Positions 48,932-57,296 of a DNA stretch of 64,000 nt are shown piece by piece. Both the position numbers and the translations under genes were made by a program. The notes under the pieces were generated by a model. The model was not told where the DNA came from and ran no database searches. It saw nothing but the letters and a program-made list of their open reading frames with translations. Source of the stretch: an uncultured Eubacteriales bacterium (lineage in GTDB: Bacteria > Bacillota > Clostridia > Oscillospirales > CAG-272); NCBI GenBank assembly GCA_958352145.1, contig CATWNM010000003.1, positions 33,646 to 97,645 of the forward strand, read 5' to 3'. Position 1 is the stretch's first letter. Each line of letters starts with the position of its first letter.

Positions 48932-50728
48932 ATGCTGAAAACAATCAAAAACAACTTCTTTATGTTAAAATTTCTAATCGAATACTCCAAAAAATTTGTT
49001 TTCATTTCATTTTTTGTGGGTTTTCTAAGTATTTATAGCTCTTTGGTATCTATATTTTTATTGAGATATATTATTGATTCCGTTATGTCACAAAAGACGG
49101 AATTTTTAAATATATGTATCGTGATATTGGTTGTATGTACATTCAGCGTGCTGATCGCTTTGATCAATTCGTGGTATAATAATAAGTTTTTGCCGATCAA
49201 CACGATTCGATTCAGAAGTTTTTTGAATGAGAAAATATACTTGAAGAGTACTGAATATTCGGTTAGTCAATTTGATAATCCCGCTTTTTATAATGATTAT
49301 TCCTTTGTTATTGGCGACGCCGAAAAACGTGTTTTTTCCGTATATAATTCCGTCAAAGATTTTATCGTGAACATCGTAAAATTCTTTTTCGTAGTTACTA
49401 CGGTTTTGGTGGTCTTTTCAGAGCCGCTTGTGCTTATATTTCCGTTTATAACATTGATTTCTACAACGATTTTATTTACGCGCGTGTATAAACACATATT
49501 TGACCGCAATCAAGAGAATTTGCCGTATGAACGTGAGATGGGGTACATAAAAAGGGTTTTCTACCTCCGCGAGTATACGAAAGAACTGCGGTTGACCAAC
49601 ATCAAAAATGTTTTGCTGAATAACTTTAAAAAGGCAAGCAGCGAAAGCGCCGGGCTTTTTTCGAGATATTCCAAAAAAATCATCCCGACCAATTTTGTAC
49701 TGACCATCATTTTTGAATTGTTCAATAAATTCGGGTTATTAGTTTATTTAGCCTGGCGCGCCTTCGCAGGCGCCATCAGCATAGGAGATTTTTCGGGATT
49801 ATACAGTGCGGCCGGTTCTTTATTGTCGAGCTTGCAAGGCGCAACCAATATCATTAAAGAATTTCATAAAAACAATCCATACATAGAAAAGTTTCGGGTT
49901 TTTTACGAGACTGCGGATACGGTATCGGAGCATCCGGGAGAAAAATTGGTTTTAGACAATGCCAAAGACTATGAGATTCGTTTCAAAGATGTTTTTTTTA
50001 AATATGGCCCCAATGATCCATATGTGTTGGAAAATATCAATTTTTCCGTGAAAAAAGGCGAAAAAATAGCGATTGTCGGACATAATGGCGCAGGAAAAAC
50101 CACATTGACCAACTTATTGCTAAAATTTTATACCGTCTCAAAGGGTTCTATTTTGTTCAATGATACAAATATCGAAAATTTTGAATCTTCTTCCTATCAG
50201 CGTATGTTTAATGTGGTGACGCAGAAATTCAATATATTCGCCGCTTCTATAGCTGAAAATGTTAAGATGGATTTGGTCGGTTCAAACGAAACGAATCATT
50301 TGTATAATTGTGTCGCAGCGGTTGGACTGCACGACAAAGTCAAAGGGATGAAAGAACAAATGAATTCCATGCTCACCAAAGAATTTAATTCGGCCGGTGT
50401 TGTTTTGTCGGGCGGCGAAGCCCAAAAAATCGCTTTGTCAAGATTGTTTGCGAAAAACTGTCCAATCATGATTCTGGACGAACCGTCCAGCGCGTTGGAT
50501 CCGATCAGCGAGCATGAAATATTCAACCGCATTTTTGATCAATATCACGATAATACTATTTTCTTTGTTTCGCATAGATTGAATACGGCGGCTTTAGCGG
50601 ACAAAATCATCGTTTTGGAAAAAGGAAAAATCGTTGAAATGGGCACGCATGACAGCTTACTGAACATGCAAGGCGTATATTATAAATTATATAAAGCTAC
50701 GACGGATAACTATAAAATAACAAAGTAA
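48932..50728 (+). CDS. ABC exporter, fused permease-ATPase, likely acquired
   Basis: 598 residues. Six TM helices (about 15-310), then Walker A GHNGAGKTTLTNLLLKF, Q-loop TQKFNIFAAS, signature LSGGEAQKIALSR, Walker B IMILDEPSSALD, and switch His in FFVSHRLNT. All catalytic residues are present. Unlike its neighbours the gene is strikingly AT-rich with AAA, TTT and ATA codons. It looks like peptide or bacteriocin exporters of acquired islands. No precursor gene or peptidase domain is present. GAGGTG precedes the ATG by 8 bases. Convergent with the D,D-carboxypeptidase gene. Confidence 0.88.
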   Translation: MLKTIKNNFFMLKFLIEYSKKFVFISFFVGFLSIYSSLVSIFLLRYIIDSVMSQKTEFLNICIVILVVCTFSVLIALINSWYNNKFLPINTIRFRSFLNEKIYLKSTEYSVSQFDNPAFYNDYSFVIGDAEKRVFSVYNSVKDFIVNIVKFFFVVTTVLVVFSEPLVLIFPFITLISTTILFTRVYKHIFDRNQENLPYEREMGYIKRVFYLREYTKELRLTNIKNVLLNNFKKASSESAGLFSRYSKKIIPTNFVLTIIFELFNKFGLLVYLAWRAFAGAISIGDFSGLYSAAGSLLSSLQGATNIIKEFHKNNPYIEKFRVFYETADTVSEHPGEKLVLDNAKDYEIRFKDVFFKYGPNDPYVLENINFSVKKGEKIAIVGHNGAGKTTLTNLLLKFYTVSKGSILFNDTNIENFESSSYQRMFNVVTQKFNIFAASIAENVKMDLVGSNETNHLYNCVAAVGLHDKVKGMKEQMNSMLTKEFNSAGVVLSGGEAQKIALSRLFAKNCPIMILDEPSSALDPISEHEIFNRIFDQYHDNTIFFVSHRLNTAALADKIIVLEKGKIVEMGTHDSLLNMQGVYYKLYKATTDNYKITK

Positions 50729-50788
50729 CGTTTCGCAACAATCGAATGGGCCCGTGCGCGCGCCGTTTTACACGAAAAATATGCAAAA

Positions 50789-50814
50789 GCCGGGGAGACG
50801 AAAATCTCCCCGGC
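50789..50814 (-). terminator. Terminator of the carboxypeptidase-ribF operon
   Basis: GCCGGGGAGA and TCTCCCCGGC around CGAAAA; on the minus strand it ends in TTTTGC. Confidence 0.75.
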
Positions 50815-50861
50815 AAAATTACGCTTTCAAACAGACGGCACCATTCGGTTCACGCCGTCCA

Positions 50862-52187
50862 TTATCTTCGCGAATATCGCCCGCGCCGCCGCCGCGCGCG
50901 GCGGACGCAGGCGCAAATGACGAAATACAATAGGGTCAAAAGTATGGCCGACAACAGCGCCGCTTTGAAAAAAACGCTCCGAGTTATGCGGTCGATCGAA
51001 TCGAGCACAGCCAAAAAGTCGCTTTTCGGCAAAGAATTTTTTGTCACGAGCTGCACACTGCCAAGACTTTCGCCGTTTTTAGAAACCGTATAAACGCCAG
51101 CGGCGTCCCCTTCGGTGACCGGCGCCTCCAGCACATCTCGATCCAGCCGGTAAGCATACGAAAGATCGGTCTTGGGATCCAGAGAAAGCGGCAAATACAG
51201 CGTCAGGGACTCTGCGGGGACGAGCGTGACATAATCCGCATCGGCCGAAAGCGCCACGGGGATCTCACACACCAGCTTTCCAGCGGAAATCACTTCCACA
51301 TAACCAAACTGTTCCAACGCATAGCTGCAAAGCGCGGAAGCCAGCGTATAGGCGGGATTTTTTGCACCCGTTTCAAAACGTCCACCCATAACAATGATAA
51401 TATAGGTCAAATTTTCGTTTTCCGCCGCGCTTGCAGTACAATATCCCGCGTCGGCCGTCGAACCGGCGTTCAGCCCCGTCAGCCGCGTATCAAAATAACC
51501 GGGCTCGGATACCTGAGAAACCAGCGCATTCCGATTATACAACAAGCGCTCTCCAGACTTGTTCGTAGACGGCATTGTATATTTTACAGCGCCGGACAAT
51601 TCCGTCAAAAAGCAAATTTTATAAAAAGCGTGCGCGGCTTTCACTGCATCCCGCGCCGTGATGGTCATCCCCTCCGCCGGCATGCCGGACGGATTTTTAA
51701 ACACCGTATCCGTCATTCCAAGCGTCTGCGCTTCCGCATTCATCCGCTCTACAAAAGGCTCAATTCCGCCGTCGGCGGCATAGCAAAGAAGAAAAGCGCT
51801 GTCGTTGGCGCCGCGCACAAGCAGCCCGGCAAACAAGTCACGGATCCGCACGGTTTCTCCCACATAATAGCCGACCTGATTTCCGGCGACGTCTCGAATC
51901 ATGCTGTATTCCACCGTGATCGTTTCATCAAGGCGCTCCGAAAGCGCGCCATAAGCGCAGACAGCCGTCATCAGCTTCACCAGCGACGCAGGCGCAAGCA
52001 GCGCATCCGCATTGTATTCGTAAATATAAAGGTCATTTTCCAAATTGTATACGGCTGCTGCCGAAACGCCGGAGGGATCAGGTACGCTGTTCTCGGCGAT
52101 ACTCTTGACCGGTTCTTCCGCCGCAGTACATAAAAACAAAGGCAGGCACAGCGCTGCCGCAAGCAGCAAGGCGGCAAATTTTTTCAT
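50862..52187 (-). CDS. D-alanyl-D-alanine carboxypeptidase-like protein (S11 family)
   Basis: 441 residues. Signal peptide MKKFAALLLAAALCLPLFLC. The serine site is APASLVKLMTAVCAYG (Ser-Leu-Val-Lys, SxxK). The SxN motif is replaced by GAN in LLVRGANDSAF, and the KTG motif by NAG in GLNAGSTADAGYC. A C-terminal TM (VFFKAALLSAILLTLLYFVI) and basic tail anchor it. PBP5-type enzymes trim the last D-Ala of peptidoglycan peptides. With two of three motifs altered, it may be a subfamily with changed chemistry or a binding protein. Its start overlaps the ribF stop by 4 bases. Confidence 0.85.
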   Translation of the reverse strand: MKKFAALLLAAALCLPLFLCTAAEEPVKSIAENSVPDPSGVSAAAVYNLENDLYIYEYNADALLAPASLVKLMTAVCAYGALSERLDETITVEYSMIRDVAGNQVGYYVGETVRIRDLFAGLLVRGANDSAFLLCYAADGGIEPFVERMNAEAQTLGMTDTVFKNPSGMPAEGMTITARDAVKAAHAFYKICFLTELSGAVKYTMPSTNKSGERLLYNRNALVSQVSEPGYFDTRLTGLNAGSTADAGYCTASAAENENLTYIIIVMGGRFETGAKNPAYTLASALCSYALEQFGYVEVISAGKLVCEIPVALSADADYVTLVPAESLTLYLPLSLDPKTDLSYAYRLDRDVLEAPVTEGDAAGVYTVSKNGESLGSVQLVTKNSLPKSDFLAVLDSIDRITRSVFFKAALLSAILLTLLYFVICACVRRARRRRGRYSRR

Positions 52188-53101
52188 TGATCTCCCTCCC
52201 TCGCTTCAAAATAAGCCGCTGCTGCCGCCCGGTCGGCACGGATTGTACCGGTCAATTCCTTCACAGTATCAAAACGCCGTTCTTCCCGGCGGAAATGATA
52301 AAATTCAACGGTAACTGTACGGCCATACAAATCTCCCGAAAAATCAATCAGATTGGTTTCCAGATTCACATCCGCCCCCTGCTCTACCGTAGGCCGGACG
52401 CCGATATTGGAAACCGAAGGATAGGCTTTTCCGCCCACCAGCGTTTTTGTGAAATAAATGCCTCTTTTCGGAATCAGCCGTGAAGAACCGAACGACTGGT
52501 TGATCGTAGGCAGCCCAATGGTCCGACCGAGCGCCTTGCCGTGCAGTACCGGCGCCGTCAAATGATACGGACTCGCCAGAAGCGCATTCGCCTCCTCGAT
52601 CCGCCCCGCCGACAGCAGGTTGCGGATCCGCGTCGAACTGACCGCAACGCCGGACGTCTCGACCTCACCCGCAACATCGCAGAAAATGCCATACAGAGCG
52701 CAAAGTTCCGAAAGGCGAGCCGCGTCTCCCTTGGCCTCCGCGCCAAACCGGTAATTATACCCCGCAAAAACAGCGCGCGCATGCCATGTTTCAAACAGCA
52801 CCCGCCGAACAAAATCCTCCGCCAAGCAAAACCGCAGTTCATCAAAATCATAAATCAGCGCCGTTTCCATGCCAAGCCCGCGGAATATGCGCAGTCGGTC
52901 GTCAAGCGAGTAAATTGCCGGCGCGCCGTGCGGAGAAGAGGAAAAAATAAGCACCGCTGCGCGCAAACCCAGTTCGGTGCTTTTCCGTTTTGCCGCGGCG
53001 AGAATCCGACGGTGCCCAAGATGGACGCCATCAAACATCCCAAGCGCAATACACAGTCCGCCGGCAGAGGGATTGGCGGACACAAAGTCAATCCGCGTCA
53101 C
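52184..53101 (-). CDS. ribF: Bifunctional riboflavin kinase / FAD synthetase
   Basis: 305 residues. The N-terminal FMN adenylyltransferase has LGMFDGVHLGHRRIL (nucleotidyltransferase HxGH) and VSSTRIRNLLSAG; the C-terminal kinase has GKALGRTIGLPTINQ and the ending DLYGRTVTVEFYHFRREE. It makes FMN and FAD from riboflavin. It usually sits near truB and rpsO; here it is paired with a carboxypeptidase-like gene and lies 3 bases after ireB. Confidence 0.95.
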   Translation of the reverse strand: MTRIDFVSANPSAGGLCIALGMFDGVHLGHRRILAAAKRKSTELGLRAAVLIFSSSPHGAPAIYSLDDRLRIFRGLGMETALIYDFDELRFCLAEDFVRRVLFETWHARAVFAGYNYRFGAEAKGDAARLSELCALYGIFCDVAGEVETSGVAVSSTRIRNLLSAGRIEEANALLASPYHLTAPVLHGKALGRTIGLPTINQSFGSSRLIPKRGIYFTKTLVGGKAYPSVSNIGVRPTVEQGADVNLETNLIDFSGDLYGRTVTVEFYHFRREERRFDTVKELTGTIRADRAAAAAYFEAREGDQ

Positions 53102-53104
53102 CGT

Positions 53105-53371
53105 TCACTCCACGCCAAGATATTTTTTTACAAGCGTATTGAGCAGCTTGTCCCGGTCGATCTTGCGGATCAAGCTGCGCGCGCCGTTGTAATTCGTAAT
53201 ATAAGTCGGATCCTCGGAAAGAATGTACCCCACGATCTGATTGACCGGGTCGTATCCTTTTTCGCTGAGGGCCGTATATACTTGAAGCAGGATCGCCTGC
53301 GTGCCGTCATCGTCCATGTCCACTTTTTTGAACACCTGCGTCTGCTGCTTTTTATTTTTATCCAAAATCAT
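53105..53371 (-). CDS. ireB: IreB-family regulatory protein (UPF0297)
   Basis: 88 residues from ATG 53371, chosen because it gives the usual family length; AGG precedes it closely and a TTG 39 bases earlier is the alternative. The characteristic text is ALSEKGYDPVNQIVGYILSEDPTYITNYNGARSLIRKIDRDKLLNTLVKKYL. In Enterococcus IreB is phosphorylated by the PASTA kinase IreK and restrains cephalosporin resistance. It forms the start of the ireB-ribF-carboxypeptidase run. Confidence 0.88.
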   Translation of the reverse strand: MILDKNKKQQTQVFKKVDMDDDGTQAILLQVYTALSEKGYDPVNQIVGYILSEDPTYITNYNGARSLIRKIDRDKLLNTLVKKYLGVE

Positions 53372-53537
53372 ACCTGGGCACCCGCCGCAAATTCGGCTTC
53401 CCTTTCCCAAAGTTTCTATTGCCGCATATTTCCATGCTGAAATATCAGAGCAGAAATTACTCCACTATTATTATAGACTAAAAATATTGCGGTTTCAAGT
53501 CCTTTTTCCCCACTTTAATAAAATCTTCATTATTTTA

Positions 53538-53566
53538 TTGACAGCGCCCCTGCCCTGTGGTAAAAT
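53538..53566 (+). promoter_or_regulatory. Promoter of tRNA-Gln
   Basis: TTGACA (53538-53543), 17-bp spacer, TAAAAT (53561-53566), 14 bases before the tRNA. Confidence 0.75.
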
Positions 53567-53579
53567 GATAAAGCGTTAT

Positions 53580-53655
53580 TGGGATGTAGCCAAGTGGTAA
53601 GGCACCAGACTTTGACTCTGGCATTTCGCTGGTTCGAGCCCAGCCATCCCAGCCA
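53580..53655 (+). tRNA. tRNA-Gln (anticodon TTG)
   Basis: 76 bases including encoded CCA. Acceptor TGGGATG pairs with CATCCCA; anticodon stem CCAGA/TCTGG holds loop CTTTGAC, giving TTG for Gln. T-loop GGTTCGAGCC is standard. It has its own promoter and terminator. Confidence 0.93.
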
Positions 53656-53663
53656 TATAGCTC

Positions 53664-53690
53664 AAAACCGCCTGTTTTAGGCGGTTTTTT
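53664..53690 (+). terminator. Terminator of tRNA-Gln
   Basis: AAAACCGCC, TGTTTTA, GGCGGTTTTTT. Confidence 0.85.
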
Positions 53691-53718
53691 GCCGAAACGA
53701 CGCAAAAAAGCGATTGTT

Positions 53719-53764
53719 GTTTATGGGGACGCCTGCCGCAAAGCAGCAGGCGTCCCCATAAAAT
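53719..53764 (-). terminator. Strong GC hairpin at the edge of the AT-rich cassette
   Basis: TTATGGGGACGCCTGC and GCAGGCGTCCCCATAA with a short inner loop CGCAAAGCA. It lies 160 bases past the GNAT stop. Nothing else is recognised in 53691-53926. Confidence 0.55.
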
Positions 53765-53926
53765 TTTAAAGCCGCATATTTACGTGTCAAAATAAACGGC
53801 AATTTTGGAATATTTTACTTCCTTTTACCTTTTGTCGATGATGCTTGGTTCTTCAAATTTTCTGTCAAAATATCCAAATGAGCAGCAATCTATGGCGGAT
53901 AACGCCCCGATAAACCGTAAATTGTA

Positions 53927-54439
53927 TTAGTCAATTCCAAATTCTTTCGCATATTTTATGATTCCATGAATATCGGATGCCTCTTCTTTTACTTTGCAGA
54001 CCATAAAGTTTTCATTCGGCACATCAAAAGATGGTTTTATACCAAATTTATCGGCTGGTAAATATCCTGCTTTTGGATAGTATTTTTCACTGCCTAATAC
54101 AATCGAATATTCATAACCCAATTCATTCGCAATTCTATGCCCTTCTTTGATTAAGGAGAGGCCTATTCCTTTTCTTTGATATTCAGGGAGAACAGATAAC
54201 GGAGCTAATACTAAAACTGTATCATCTCCAACCTTGGCTTTTGTAAACATGATATGTCCTACAATTTTTCCGTCTATTTCAGCAACTAAAGATAAATCAG
54301 GAACAAATGCCTCTCCTTTTCTTAATGCATTTACCAACTTGTGTTCATTTCCGTCAGAATGTTCAGCACGCTCAAATGCAGCTTTAACTACAGAATATAT
54401 TATTTCATAGTCCTTAGGTTCCTCTTTTCTTATAAGCAT
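53927..54439 (-). CDS. GNAT-family N-acetyltransferase (YhbS-like)
   Basis: 170 residues from ATG 54439 (GGAGG 6 bases upstream). IRKEEPKDYEIIYSVVKAAF, then the acetyl-CoA-binding motif VLPEYQRKGIGLSLIKEG (Q-x-x-G-x-G). The ending YYPKAGYLPADKFGIKPSF matches YhbS-type enzymes. It likely acetylates a small amine or protein; substrate unknown. The coding sequence is AT-rich, like the rest of this cassette. Confidence 0.9.
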   Translation of the reverse strand: MLIRKEEPKDYEIIYSVVKAAFERAEHSDGNEHKLVNALRKGEAFVPDLSLVAEIDGKIVGHIMFTKAKVGDDTVLVLAPLSVLPEYQRKGIGLSLIKEGHRIANELGYEYSIVLGSEKYYPKAGYLPADKFGIKPSFDVPNENFMVCKVKEEASDIHGIIKYAKEFGID

Positions 54440-54601
54440 AATATACCTCCACAAACCCCGATTTGACGATTCGATTTTATCATGTCTGCCGATAAGATGC
54501 AAGATGCAGATATTATTAGTGAAATTGCCGGAGATTTCTTCATCAACACAAAAGGTAAAAGGGTGAACGGCAGCATAAAAATATTTCTGTTTTTATGTAT
54601 T

Positions 54602-55384
54602 TTATCTATCAACATAAACCTGTACTTCATAATTCCATTGCAAAATACCCGATACAACAATAAGTTGTACCGTAAATGTCGGATCTACGCCATATTTTGT
54701 TTGGGCCATGTGTATTAACTCGCGCAACATTTGCTCTCTATTGTCTTCGGTGCAGTTAGCGCATAGGTATTTTCCTTTTGGCAATATCTTTAATCCGTCT
54801 ATATTGACATAACGAATACAGACAGCAAAGAGCCTTGTTATTCCGTTTTCGGTGTATATACCAGCTAAATCCTCAAAGGAAAACTGCTCTTTTAAGGCAG
54901 GAGTAACTTTATCGTAAAAATGGCTGAGATAATTCCAAAGATTATCAAGCGTTGGCACTTCTAAGGTATCTGAAAGCAAAATAACACGTTCTGGATAATC
55001 TTTGAGAAAAGTACTATTGGACTTTTGTTGTCTCCGCAATTTTCTTTCATAGTCCGCTTGTGCTAACTGAATTTTTGATTTACTGTACTGGAGTGCTGTT
55101 ATTTTTTCATCAGCCTTTTTTTCTGCTTGCGCTAAAAAGTCCACAATTTTTTCAAGATCGTCATATTCTAAAACCTTTTTTATCTCCTGCAAAGGCAAGT
55201 CCATAAGCTGCAAAGCACGCACCGTGTTCAGGCGAACAATGTCCTGCTCGGTATAATAGCGGTAATTCGTCCATTCGTCTTTTTTGCTCGGCTTCACTAA
55301 TCCAATACGGTCATAGTGCCGCAGCGTTTCGCTCGTCGTATGGACAGCCTTTGCAGCTTCTCCAACTGAAAAATATTTTTTCAT
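54602..55384 (-). CDS. MerR-family regulator of the adjacent ABC pair
   Basis: 260 residues from ATG 55384 (GAGGGG 7 bases upstream). The MerR winged HTH is YFSVGEAAKAVHTTSETLRHYDRIGLVKPSKK, followed by NYRYYTEQDIVRLNTVRALQLMDLPLQEIKK. A long coiled coil (about 80-120) and a C-terminal ligand part (about 130-260) follow. It is divergent from the ABC ATPase gene, and the shared promoter has a 19-bp spacer with a palindrome, the MerR hallmark. It probably activates the transporter when a drug or ion binds. Confidence 0.9.
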   Translation of the reverse strand: MKKYFSVGEAAKAVHTTSETLRHYDRIGLVKPSKKDEWTNYRYYTEQDIVRLNTVRALQLMDLPLQEIKKVLEYDDLEKIVDFLAQAEKKADEKITALQYSKSKIQLAQADYERKLRRQQKSNSTFLKDYPERVILLSDTLEVPTLDNLWNYLSHFYDKVTPALKEQFSFEDLAGIYTENGITRLFAVCIRYVNIDGLKILPKGKYLCANCTEDNREQMLRELIHMAQTKYGVDPTFTVQLIVVSGILQWNYEVQVYVDR

Positions 55385-55397
55385 TTGCATTCCCCTC

Positions 55398-55428
55398 TTG
55401 ACTTTTGTGTAACACAAAAGTTTATAAT
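55398..55428 (+). promoter_or_regulatory. MerR-type promoter with 19-bp spacer and palindrome
   Basis: TTGACT (55398-55403), 19-bp spacer, TATAAT (55423-55428). The palindrome ACTTTTGTGT-A-ACACAAAAGT (55401-55421) fills the spacer. The over-long spacer needs a MerR protein to untwist the DNA, so this is almost certainly the target of the divergent MerR-type gene. Confidence 0.88.
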
Positions 55429-55493
55429 TCATTTTAGCATAGGAAATTGCGAAAATCAATACCTGTGCCAAAGGTGATAGGAGGAATAGCTAC

Positions 55494-56345
55494 ATGATAG
55501 CGCTCAAACAAGTAACGAAGCAGTACGGACAAGCAACCGTATTGAAAAACATTACTTTGTCAATTGATGAGCCGGGGATTTATTGTCTGCTTGGCAGAAA
55601 TGGTGCGGGCAAAACAACGCTTCTCAAATCGATTGCGGGGTATCAGAACATTACAGACGGAACTATTCAAGTTGACGGTAAGGCAATCACAACTTCCACC
55701 TTAGATACCGGCGTCAGCTATATCGAAAACTTTGCAAAGCATTTTAATCTTCCGGTGCGAAAGCTGTTACGGATTGCTTCGGAAGTAAACCCCAACTACG
55801 ATTATGACTTTGCTTCGGAAATGATGGAGCGTTTTGAACTAGACGGAAAAAAGAAGTTTAATCATCTTTCTCTTGGCATGAAAACGATGGTTTCAACGAT
55901 TATCTGTCTGGCAAGTAATAAAAAGATCATCCTTTTAGACGAACCTGTCCTCGGCTTCGACGCAATTATGCGCGTGGAGTTTTACGATATGCTGACAGAA
56001 AGTTTTCAGACACACCCGCGAATTATTATTGTGTCCACCCACATCATTGAAGAAATTGCAAAGGCAATTCAAAAGCTGATCATTATTGATAAAGGAGGCA
56101 TTCGCTTCTTTGATACATTGCAATCGGCTGAAACAAAAGCATTTAGCATCAGCGGACTTCAAAAAGACGTGGAGGCTGCAACCCAAAATCTAAATATCAT
56201 CGGTCAAGATACTGCCGGAGGTCTTGTAACAAGTTATATCTTCGACGACCCGCCAAAGAAGACTGCTTCATTGGAAATTCATCCACTGTCTTTGCAGGAT
56301 TTCTTTATACAAATGGTCTGGCATAAGGGAGGTGATACAAGATGA
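55494..56345 (+). CDS. ABC transporter ATPase (BcrA/YtrB type)
   Basis: 283 residues. Walker A LLGRNGAGKTTLLKSIAG, then a degenerate signature SLGMKTMVSTIICLAS (LSLGMK in place of LSGGQ), Walker B KIILLDEPVLGFDAIMRVEF, and switch His in IIVSTHIIEEIAK. This altered signature is common in BcrA/YtrB-type ATPases. It pairs with the permease encoded next by a 4-base overlap. Likely exports or resists an antimicrobial peptide or cell-wall drug. Confidence 0.9.
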   Translation: MIALKQVTKQYGQATVLKNITLSIDEPGIYCLLGRNGAGKTTLLKSIAGYQNITDGTIQVDGKAITTSTLDTGVSYIENFAKHFNLPVRKLLRIASEVNPNYDYDFASEMMERFELDGKKKFNHLSLGMKTMVSTIICLASNKKIILLDEPVLGFDAIMRVEFYDMLTESFQTHPRIIIVSTHIIEEIAKAIQKLIIIDKGGIRFFDTLQSAETKAFSISGLQKDVEAATQNLNIIGQDTAGGLVTSYIFDDPPKKTASLEIHPLSLQDFFIQMVWHKGGDTR

Positions 56346-56989
56346 CCACTATTTTTGCGATTGTAAAACGCTTGATTGCAAGCAATAAAATCAGTTTCAT
56401 CATTACGGCTCTTGTGGTACTTTGCGCAACATCTTCTGGCGATGTTGTTTTAAGTAACGGAAATTATACTTGGCTGCTTGCCGTCTTAACCCCATTCTTT
56501 TTTGTGTTTTATGATTTCACAAAGTTAATGCATTTGGGAGCGAGCAAAAAGGATTACTTTTTCGGTTGTCTAATCAGCTATGGGTTCTTGGCGTTTTGCA
56601 TTTCCCTTATCAACACAGTAATACATCTATTGATTGACCCCGTATATTCAGCGCAAACGGTCATCAATATGATAGACGTGTGTAAATGGACTGAAAACGG
56701 AATTATCGTTGCCGGATTGCAGCAAATGTTCTTTTTGCTGCTTGTTATGGTTTTTCTTCATGTTCTGTTATCCATGCAGACATATTGGTATGGGTGGCTG
56801 ACTGACGCATTATTAGTTACAATTATTTGTATTTTTACGCCGATTGCATCATTACGCGCTATCTTGGCTGGATTTTTTCAGATTATCATACTTAACAGCA
56901 ATGCTGTCTTGCATATTTGTATTTGTCTGTTACTAAGTGCCGCATTATCTCTCGGAGGGCTTGCGGTCTTAAAAAGAAAAACTTTATAG
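56342..56989 (+). CDS. ABC transporter permease, six TM segments
   Basis: 215 residues of hydrophobic text with about six TM helices (ISFIITALVVLCATSSGDV, LLAVLTPFFFVFYDF, ISLINTVIHLLI and others). Small polytopic permease, no clear family signature. Its ATG overlaps the ATPase stop (ATGA). It forms the transporter of the MerR-controlled pair. Confidence 0.82.
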   Translation: MTTIFAIVKRLIASNKISFIITALVVLCATSSGDVVLSNGNYTWLLAVLTPFFFVFYDFTKLMHLGASKKDYFFGCLISYGFLAFCISLINTVIHLLIDPVYSAQTVINMIDVCKWTENGIIVAGLQQMFFLLLVMVFLHVLLSMQTYWYGWLTDALLVTIICIFTPIASLRAILAGFFQIIILNSNAVLHICICLLLSAALSLGGLAVLKRKTL

Positions 56990-57258
56990 ACAAGAGATCT
57001 ACTACGTCAAGAAAGACACCTCTCGGCCGGCTGGAATCACCACCGGCTTCGAATTCTGACAGCCCCAAAACTGATAAGCAATATAACAAAGAGTAGTCTC
57101 TCCCCAGGCCAGCACCAGCCGACCTGGGGAGAGGAATTTTTGATGCTGTAGCCGACGGAAACCACAGCAGCGGTGCCGCCAGATGCTGCGATTTGAGCGT
57201 CAATTTGTCCTCCTGCCCCCCCCCCGAAACCGTGCCCCGTCAAAAAAGTACACAAAAA
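56990..57258. other. Junction region with a truncated coding remnant and poly-C tract
   Basis: Directly after the permease stop, plus-strand codons 56997-57059 read IYYVKKDTSRPAGITTGFEF and stop, without any start codon, so they look like the tail of a lost gene. A homopolymer of ten C lies at 57216-57225. The base composition returns to GC-rich here. I read it as the scar at the right edge of an acquired segment. Confidence 0.4.
57098..57141 (+). terminator. Terminator after the MerR-controlled ABC pair
   Basis: CTCTCCCCAGG and CCTGGGGAGAG followed by GAATTTTTG. Confidence 0.7.
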
Positions 57259-57263
57259 GTCCC

Positions 57264-57290
57264 AAAACCGCTCCGAATCGGAGCGGTTTT
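57264..57290 (-). terminator. Terminator of the AraC-type gene
   Basis: AAAACCGCTCCGA and TCGGAGCGGTTTT form a near-perfect stem 7 bases past the stop; the minus-strand tail is TTTTGGGACTTTTT. Confidence 0.8.
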
Positions 57291-57296
57291 GTACAT

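Noticed and set aside
53580..57258. Complete integrative element after tRNA-Gln
   Set aside because: No integrase, relaxase or duplicated tRNA 3' end found, so only a possible acquired cassette is reported.
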